DNA of 9,006 nucleotides from Microcaldota archaeon (GTDB lineage Archaea > Micrarchaeota > Micrarchaeia > Norongarragalinales > UBA8480): NCBI GenBank assembly GCA_023246885.1, contig JAHFHN010000013.1, positions 1,800-10,805 on the forward strand. Direction: 5' to 3'. The notes below the pieces were generated by a model that saw only the letters and a list, made by a program, of their open reading frames with translations, was not told where the DNA came from and did not search any database. Both the position numbers and the translations under genes were made by a program. The first letter of the stretch is position 1; every line of letters starts with the position of its first letter. Below are positions 5,445 to 9,006 of the stretch, piece after piece.

Positions 5445-6946
5445 CGCAAGATCAAACTGTGCTAGCTGAATACCCGTTATCCGCTTATGGTGTGCCTGCA
5501 GAAGTTGCCATAATTCGCAAGAAGGATGAAGTTATAGATCTCTACGAACTCAGGAGAGCGAAGCTAAAGGAAGCGACGCGTGTTGCACTTGACTTCTTAA
5601 AACAAAAAATTGTAGAAAGTGTTCCAATAAAATTATCTGAGTTGCTTGACCCGCGCGAAGCTGATGTAATTCGTAAAAAAATACAAGAAAAAGCTAAGGA
5701 AATAGTAAAACGCGAATTTGGAAATATGCTTCCGCAAGAAGAAGCCGTTATAATCGGTAAGCTAGTTCAAGAGATGCTTGGGCTTGGTGAGCTCGAGATG
5801 TTGCTTGCAGATGAAAATTTGGAAGAAGTTGTTGTTAACTCAGTTCATGAGCCAGTTTGGGTTTATCATAAAAAATTCGGTTGGCTTAAAACCAATATTT
5901 TATTGCAAAGCGAAGAACAGATCCTTAACTACTCTGCTATAATCGGGCGTAAAGTGGGTAAGCAGATAAATAATTTGGCGCCATTGATGGACGCTAACCT
6001 CTTATCGGGTGATCGTGTTAATGCAACTTTATTTCCAATTTCAACAAAAGGCAACAGTATAACCATAAGGAAGTTTGCAAAGGACCCGTGGACAATGGCT
6101 AGTTTAATAGAGTCAAATACGGTTAACTTGGAAGTTGGCGCGCTTTGTTGGCTTGCAACTCAATATGAATTAAATATACTTGTAGGCGGCGGTACCGCTT
6201 CTGGAAAAACGTCTCTCCTTAATGCAATTCTAGCGTTTACGCCGCCAAACCAGCGAATCATTTCACTTGAAGACACGCGCGAGCTTGTTTTGCATGATTT
6301 CTTACACTGGACTCCAATGGCAACCAGGCAATCTAATCCTGAGGGCAAAGGTGGAGTAGAATTACTTGATTTAATGGTAAACGCATTGAGAATGCGGCCA
6401 GATAGAATCGTACTGGGGGAAATAAGGCGACAGCGTGAAGCAGAAGTATTATTCGAAGCAATGCACACTGGTCATGCGGTTTATTCAACTGTTCACGCAG
6501 ATGATGTTGCACAAGTAAAAAATCGGTTAACTAACCCTCCCATAAGTTTACCCGAAAGCGTATTAGGTGCGTTGCATTTAGTCATCATACAATACCGCCA
6601 GAGGCGCACTGGTATTAGGCGCACTTTTCAAGTTGCAGAAGTCAGCCCGCATGGCAATGGGGTGGGTTTCAATGTAGCATATTCATGGGACGCGCGCCAG
6701 GATAAACTCATCCCTGTGTCAAAACTTTCACGCGTGCTAGAATATTTATCACTTCACACGGGCTGGACTGAAAAAGAAGTACTTGATGACTTAAAAGAAA
6801 AGCAAAACATACTAAGTTCCATGGTTAAGCACAAAGTATTCAAAATCGAAGAAGTCGGTAAAATATCCGCAGATTATTACCGAAACCCTGATTTAGTGCT
6901 TGAATTAGTCAATAAAGACAAAGGCTTCACTGACTTGCTAGGCTGA
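5441..6946 (+). CDS. Type II/IV secretion (TadA/PilT/ArlI-like) pilus assembly ATPase
   Basis: A 501-residue cytoplasmic hexameric ATPase that powers pilin insertion into the filament. The N-terminal domain (1-235) includes the conserved LGELEMLLADENLEEVVVN region and the RVNATLFP linker. The catalytic domain has Walker A GGTASGKTS (250-258, K256), the Asp box ISLEDTREL (274-282, E277/D278), Walker B RIVLGEIR (322-329, catalytic E327) and the His box GHAVYSTVHAD (344-354, H345 and H352). No catalytic residue is missing. A C-terminal helical extension (about 430-501) follows. The single ATPase combined with two separate T2SSF genes fits an archaeal pilus of the Epd/Tad-like group; whether it also retracts cannot be told. 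A strong GGAGG ribosome site sits 8 nt before the ATG, inside the end of the preceding gene. Confidence 0.95.
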   Translation: MTQDQTVLAEYPLSAYGVPAEVAIIRKKDEVIDLYELRRAKLKEATRVALDFLKQKIVESVPIKLSELLDPREADVIRKKIQEKAKEIVKREFGNMLPQEEAVIIGKLVQEMLGLGELEMLLADENLEEVVVNSVHEPVWVYHKKFGWLKTNILLQSEEQILNYSAIIGRKVGKQINNLAPLMDANLLSGDRVNATLFPISTKGNSITIRKFAKDPWTMASLIESNTVNLEVGALCWLATQYELNILVGGGTASGKTSLLNAILAFTPPNQRIISLEDTRELVLHDFLHWTPMATRQSNPEGKGGVELLDLMVNALRMRPDRIVLGEIRRQREAEVLFEAMHTGHAVYSTVHADDVAQVKNRLTNPPISLPESVLGALHLVIIQYRQRRTGIRRTFQVAEVSPHGNGVGFNVAYSWDARQDKLIPVSKLSRVLEYLSLHTGWTEKEVLDDLKEKQNILSSMVKHKVFKIEEVGKISADYYRNPDLVLELVNKDKGFTDLLG

Positions 6947-6947
6947 T

Positions 6948-7814
6948 ATGATGATTCCCTTTTCTCTCTTACCTGAAAAAGTCTTATATCCCACTTCTAA
7001 ATACTTCATCGCCCTAGGCAGATTTCTATCTAGTTTTTTTCCTTTACTCGGAATCTGGCTTAAGCAAGCAGAATACAACTATTCGCCACGCGAGTATTCT
7101 GCAATGGCATTTACTGCCGCACTATTCAACTCACTTTTTTTGTTTGTACTATTGAGCCTCATTGGCTACTTAATCCAACGCGACTTAATTATCCTCTCAA
7201 TAGCAATTGCGTGCTTCATGTCGATTTTTACCTTGCTATCAATACTATCCTATCCCATTATAGTGTCCATGCGTCGAGCTAGACAAATTGACGTCAATTT
7301 AATCAACGCAGTTCGCCAAGTAGTAATTGAACTTCATTCTGGTGTAACGCTCTTCTCTGCAATGAAATCAGTAACCATTGACTATGGCGAAGCGTCGCGT
7401 GAGTTTAAGAAAATAACTGACCAGGTTGAAAGCGGAATTGCTGAAGCTGACGCACTTGCAGACGCATCTGCCTCCACCCCTTCAAATGGAATGAAGCGCG
7501 TATTGTGGCAAATCTCAAATGCGCTTAAAGTTGGTTCAGATATTTCAACTGCACTTGAAGCACAACTTGATGATTTAACAAGCGAGCGCTTGGAACAAAT
7601 AAGGCGCTACGGGCAAGAACTATCTCCATGGACAATGATGTACATGTTAGTTGCAATTATATTTCCAAGCTTAGGTGTAACCACCCTGATAGTTTTGTCT
7701 ACTTTTATACACGCTGCAATTCCAGTAATTATTTTTCCAGCAATACTCTTCGTTATGCTGTTGTTTCAGTTGTTTTTCATAAACCTAGTTGGTACAAGGA
7801 GGCCCGCCATTTAA
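6948..7814 (+). CDS. T2SSF-domain pilus platform protein 1 (TadB/TadC-like)
   Basis: A 288-residue inner-membrane platform protein with predicted membrane helices at about 52-75, 80-106, 230-252 and 257-281. A cytoplasmic T2SSF (GspF-type) helical domain lies between helices 2 and 3. Family marks are LINAVRQVVIELHSGVTLFS (118-137) and the second-half signature ISNALKVGSDISTAL (189-203). It should bind the ATPase and transmit rotation or scooping to pilin subunits. The length is that of a single-domain TadB/TadC protein, not of archaellum ArlJ, which carries two such domains. It starts 1 nt after the ATPase stop; ATG codons at 6948 and 6951 are both possible. The gene ends 4 bp before the second platform gene, with that gene's ribosome site inside its last codons. 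Confidence 0.9.
   Translation: MMIPFSLLPEKVLYPTSKYFIALGRFLSSFFPLLGIWLKQAEYNYSPREYSAMAFTAALFNSLFLFVLLSLIGYLIQRDLIILSIAIACFMSIFTLLSILSYPIIVSMRRARQIDVNLINAVRQVVIELHSGVTLFSAMKSVTIDYGEASREFKKITDQVESGIAEADALADASASTPSNGMKRVLWQISNALKVGSDISTALEAQLDDLTSERLEQIRRYGQELSPWTMMYMLVAIIFPSLGVTTLIVLSTFIHAAIPVIIFPAILFVMLLFQLFFINLVGTRRPAI
7796..7802 (+). promoter_or_regulatory. Ribosome binding site AAGGAGG inside the end of the first platform gene
   Basis: A perfect AAGGAGG, 16 nt before the ATG at 7819. The spacing is longer than usual, but no other good in-frame start is nearer. An in-frame TTG at 7789 lies upstream of this site and would add ten residues (VQGGPPFNS region), so the ATG is preferred. Confidence 0.55.
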
Positions 7815-7818
7815 CTCC

Positions 7819-8847
7819 ATGGTACTTGAATTCATTTACGAAAAGTTGTCTACCCTTCTTCCAAAAAAGGTAATCAATTCAATAGCAAAACTTATCGCTC
7901 AAGGCGGTTTCAAAAGAATAACCCCCCGCGCCTACATTGGATTCGCCTTATTTTTCTCTTTATCATTAGCTCTAATTGCATTCTTTTCAGTACAATTTTA
8001 CACTAGAGATGCCGCCATATCTGCCGGAGTTCCAATAAGCTTCTTTTTCCTATCACTAGCATTTTTTTACTTCTTACTATTATCAACTGCTGATGCACGA
8101 GCAAGCGAAATAGAACAAGTCCTCCCACACGCGTTGCAAATAATATCGACGAACATACGCGCAGGCATGACTCTTGAAAACGCAGTGTGGGGCGCTGCAC
8201 TGCCAGAGTTTGGCGCATTACAAGAAGAGATACAGCGAGTATCTGCAGATTCTTTCGGCGGAGTTCCAATAGCAGTTGCACTTCAGAGATTGAACGACCG
8301 AGTCCGTTCTCCTATACTTGAACGCGCAGTTAAACTTATAGTAGAAGGGATATCGCTTGGTGGAGAAATGTCCAGTTTGCTGGAAAACGTAGCAAATGAC
8401 ATACGCATGTTGCAGAAGCTAAAACAAGAGATCGTTACATCAACAACCACTTATTCGATGTTCATTGTTTTTGCAGGGATAATAATAGCACCATTACTGT
8501 TTTCAGTCTCAGTTTTTTACTCAGAAATGAATGAAAATGTCTTCCAGAAAAAAGTAACTGCAACAAACATAGACCCTGCTATAGCACAACAATCTGGGTT
8601 CGCTACTCTCCCAATACTTGGAGCAAATGCTGGACAATCGATGACTTTAACTGAAGTTGAGAAACTCTTTGCAATAGCTAGTATAATTATAACTTCAGTG
8701 TCTGCCGCATTTATACTTGCATTAATCCAAACTGGAAAATTAATAAAAGGAGTCTTCTACGTTCCGCTGTTCCTCCTTGTTTCCCTCGGGGTTTTCTTCT
8801 TATCCTCTGCTCTTTTGCGCGTCATTCTACTTCCCACTTTTGCCTGA
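7819..8847 (+). CDS. T2SSF-domain pilus platform protein 2 (TadB/TadC-like)
   Basis: A 342-residue membrane protein with predicted helices at about 38-60, 68-89, 212-235, 283-305 and 311-337. The T2SSF domain lies between helices 2 and 3. Family marks are LPHALQIISTNIRAGMTLEN (102-121) and LIVEGISLGGEMSSLLENVA (173-192). Between helices 3 and 4 is a loop of about 47 residues (236-282), which would face the outside or the filament base. It is expected to form a heterodimeric platform with the preceding protein, receiving the ATPase from the cytoplasm. Two unequal platform proteins in tandem are the TadB/TadC arrangement. The start is the ATG at 7819, 4 nt after the previous stop. No cysteine is present. 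Confidence 0.9.
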   Translation: MVLEFIYEKLSTLLPKKVINSIAKLIAQGGFKRITPRAYIGFALFFSLSLALIAFFSVQFYTRDAAISAGVPISFFFLSLAFFYFLLLSTADARASEIEQVLPHALQIISTNIRAGMTLENAVWGAALPEFGALQEEIQRVSADSFGGVPIAVALQRLNDRVRSPILERAVKLIVEGISLGGEMSSLLENVANDIRMLQKLKQEIVTSTTTYSMFIVFAGIIIAPLLFSVSVFYSEMNENVFQKKVTATNIDPAIAQQSGFATLPILGANAGQSMTLTEVEKLFAIASIIITSVSAAFILALIQTGKLIKGVFYVPLFLLVSLGVFFLSSALLRVILLPTFA

Positions 8848-8861
8848 AACGCAACTGTATT

Positions 8862-8867
8862 GTTTTT
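8862..8867 (+). terminator. Possible oligo-T terminator after the machinery operon
   Basis: GTTTTT, about 15 nt after the stop of the second platform gene, in a 100-bp gap before a new promoter. There is no clear preceding hairpin. Archaeal polymerase can stop on T tracts alone, but a five-T run is a weak signal. Confidence 0.3.
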
Positions 8868-8887
8868 CCTACCGTCTTGACATATTG

Positions 8888-8898
8888 TTTTAAAAATA
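8888..8898 (+). promoter_or_regulatory. TATA box of the probable major pilin gene
   Basis: TTTTAAAAATA is a good archaeal box A about 55 bp before the pilin ATG. Transcription would start near 8918, leaving a short leader that contains the ribosome site at 8931. A separate strong promoter is what one expects for a subunit needed in much larger amounts than the machinery. Confidence 0.55.
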
Positions 8899-8903
8899 CC
8901 CAA

Positions 8904-8923
8904 TACGAACCAATAGTACGAAC
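8904..8923 (+). repeat. Direct repeat TACGAAC between TATA box and ribosome site
   Basis: TACGAAC occurs at 8904-8910 and 8917-8923, each followed by a CAAT-like run (CCAAT and AAT). The period is 13 bp, and the pair straddles the predicted transcription start. It could be a regulator site for the pilin gene or chance; no protein in the window is an obvious partner. Confidence 0.3.
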
Positions 8924-8930
8924 AATTCTT

Positions 8931-8936
8931 AGGAGG
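8931..8936 (+). promoter_or_regulatory. Strong ribosome binding site of the pilin gene
   Basis: AGGAGG, 11 nt before the ATG at 8948. It is one of the best matches in the window and contrasts with the leaderless or weak starts of the minor pilins. Confidence 0.65.
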
Positions 8937-8947
8937 TTTTAATCAAA

Positions 8948-9006
8948 ATGAAACGTGGACAAAGCGCGCTTGAATACCTGATGACCTATGGCTGGGCTAT
9001 TCTTGC
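8948..9006 (+). CDS. Probable major pilin, class III signal peptide (cut by right edge)
   Basis: Only the first 19 codons are inside the window, but they are highly diagnostic: MKRG followed by QSALEYLMTYGWAIL, the standard archaeal class III prepilin start. Cleavage after G4 would leave Q+1 and Glu+5, then the hydrophobic assembly helix. It has its own TATA box and an AGGAGG ribosome site, unlike the minor pilins upstream, which supports a role as the abundant filament subunit. The substrate would be processed by an EppA-like peptidase and assembled by the ATPase and platform encoded just upstream. The body of the protein, including length and glycosylation sites, is not visible. Confidence 0.88.
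   Translation, partial: MKRGQSALEYLMTYGWAIL

Noticed and set aside
6160..6468. Long open frame on the minus strand inside the ATPase gene
   Set aside because: It is antisense to the Walker A to His-box region of a well-supported ATPase and arises from constrained codons there.
7789..7818. TTG start extending the second platform protein by ten residues into the previous gene
   Set aside because: The AAGGAGG site lies inside this extension and serves the ATG at 7819. The added residues look like out-of-frame translation of the previous gene's end.
1805..9006. Archaellum (flagellar) operon
   Set aside because: No ArlH-type RecA-like ATPase, no stator or ArlC/D/E genes, and the platform is two single-domain proteins rather than ArlJ.
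1..9006. CRISPR array, tRNA or rRNA gene, insertion sequence
   Set aside because: No regularly spaced repeats of 20-40 bp, no cloverleaf-like segment, no transposase or terminal inverted repeats were seen when reading both strands.

Overview
The window looks archaeal. It is AT-rich and carries class III (archaeal) prepilin signal sequences, a single-subunit type II/IV secretion ATPase next to two separate T2SSF membrane proteins, TATA-type promoters, and a mixture of leaderless starts and GGAGG-type ribosome sites. The compact layout and the final pilin start (KRGQSALEYLMTYGWAIL) recall small-genome archaea of the DPANN type, but that lineage guess is weak.

Left part (1..1781). A DEAD-box RNA helicase runs off the left edge on the minus strand, behind a leader of about 100 nt with small dyads and a tiny upstream frame. 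Next come a NikR-type ribbon-helix-helix metal regulator (minus strand, all four nickel ligands present) and, divergently, a ZIP-family metal transporter. The short gap between regulator and transporter holds three copies of a GTTATTAAC-like box spaced 32 and 22 bp apart around the transporter's TATA box. This is a plausible self-contained metal-uptake control module.

Middle part (1805..4604). Five consecutive, tightly packed plus-strand genes encode small secreted proteins with pilin-like N-termini. Two have the classical class III form with Glu at +5, two have Asp at +6 instead, and the last and largest (337 aa) has neither. That last protein carries twelve cysteines and twelve N-glycosylation sequons, which suggests a special role such as a tip subunit or adhesin.

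Right part (4647..9006). A winged-helix/coiled-coil protein of unknown function overlaps the assembly ATPase gene by 4 bp. Two T2SSF (TadB/TadC-like) platform proteins follow, and then a new promoter with a strong ribosome site starts what is probably the major pilin, cut by the right edge. The whole region 1805..9006 reads as one archaeal type IV pilus locus. The two separate platform genes and the Q-type class III prepilins resemble the archaeal EppA-dependent (Epd) pili related to bacterial Tad pili, rather than the archaellum. No prepilin peptidase, archaellum RecA-like protein (ArlH) or stator gene is visible here.
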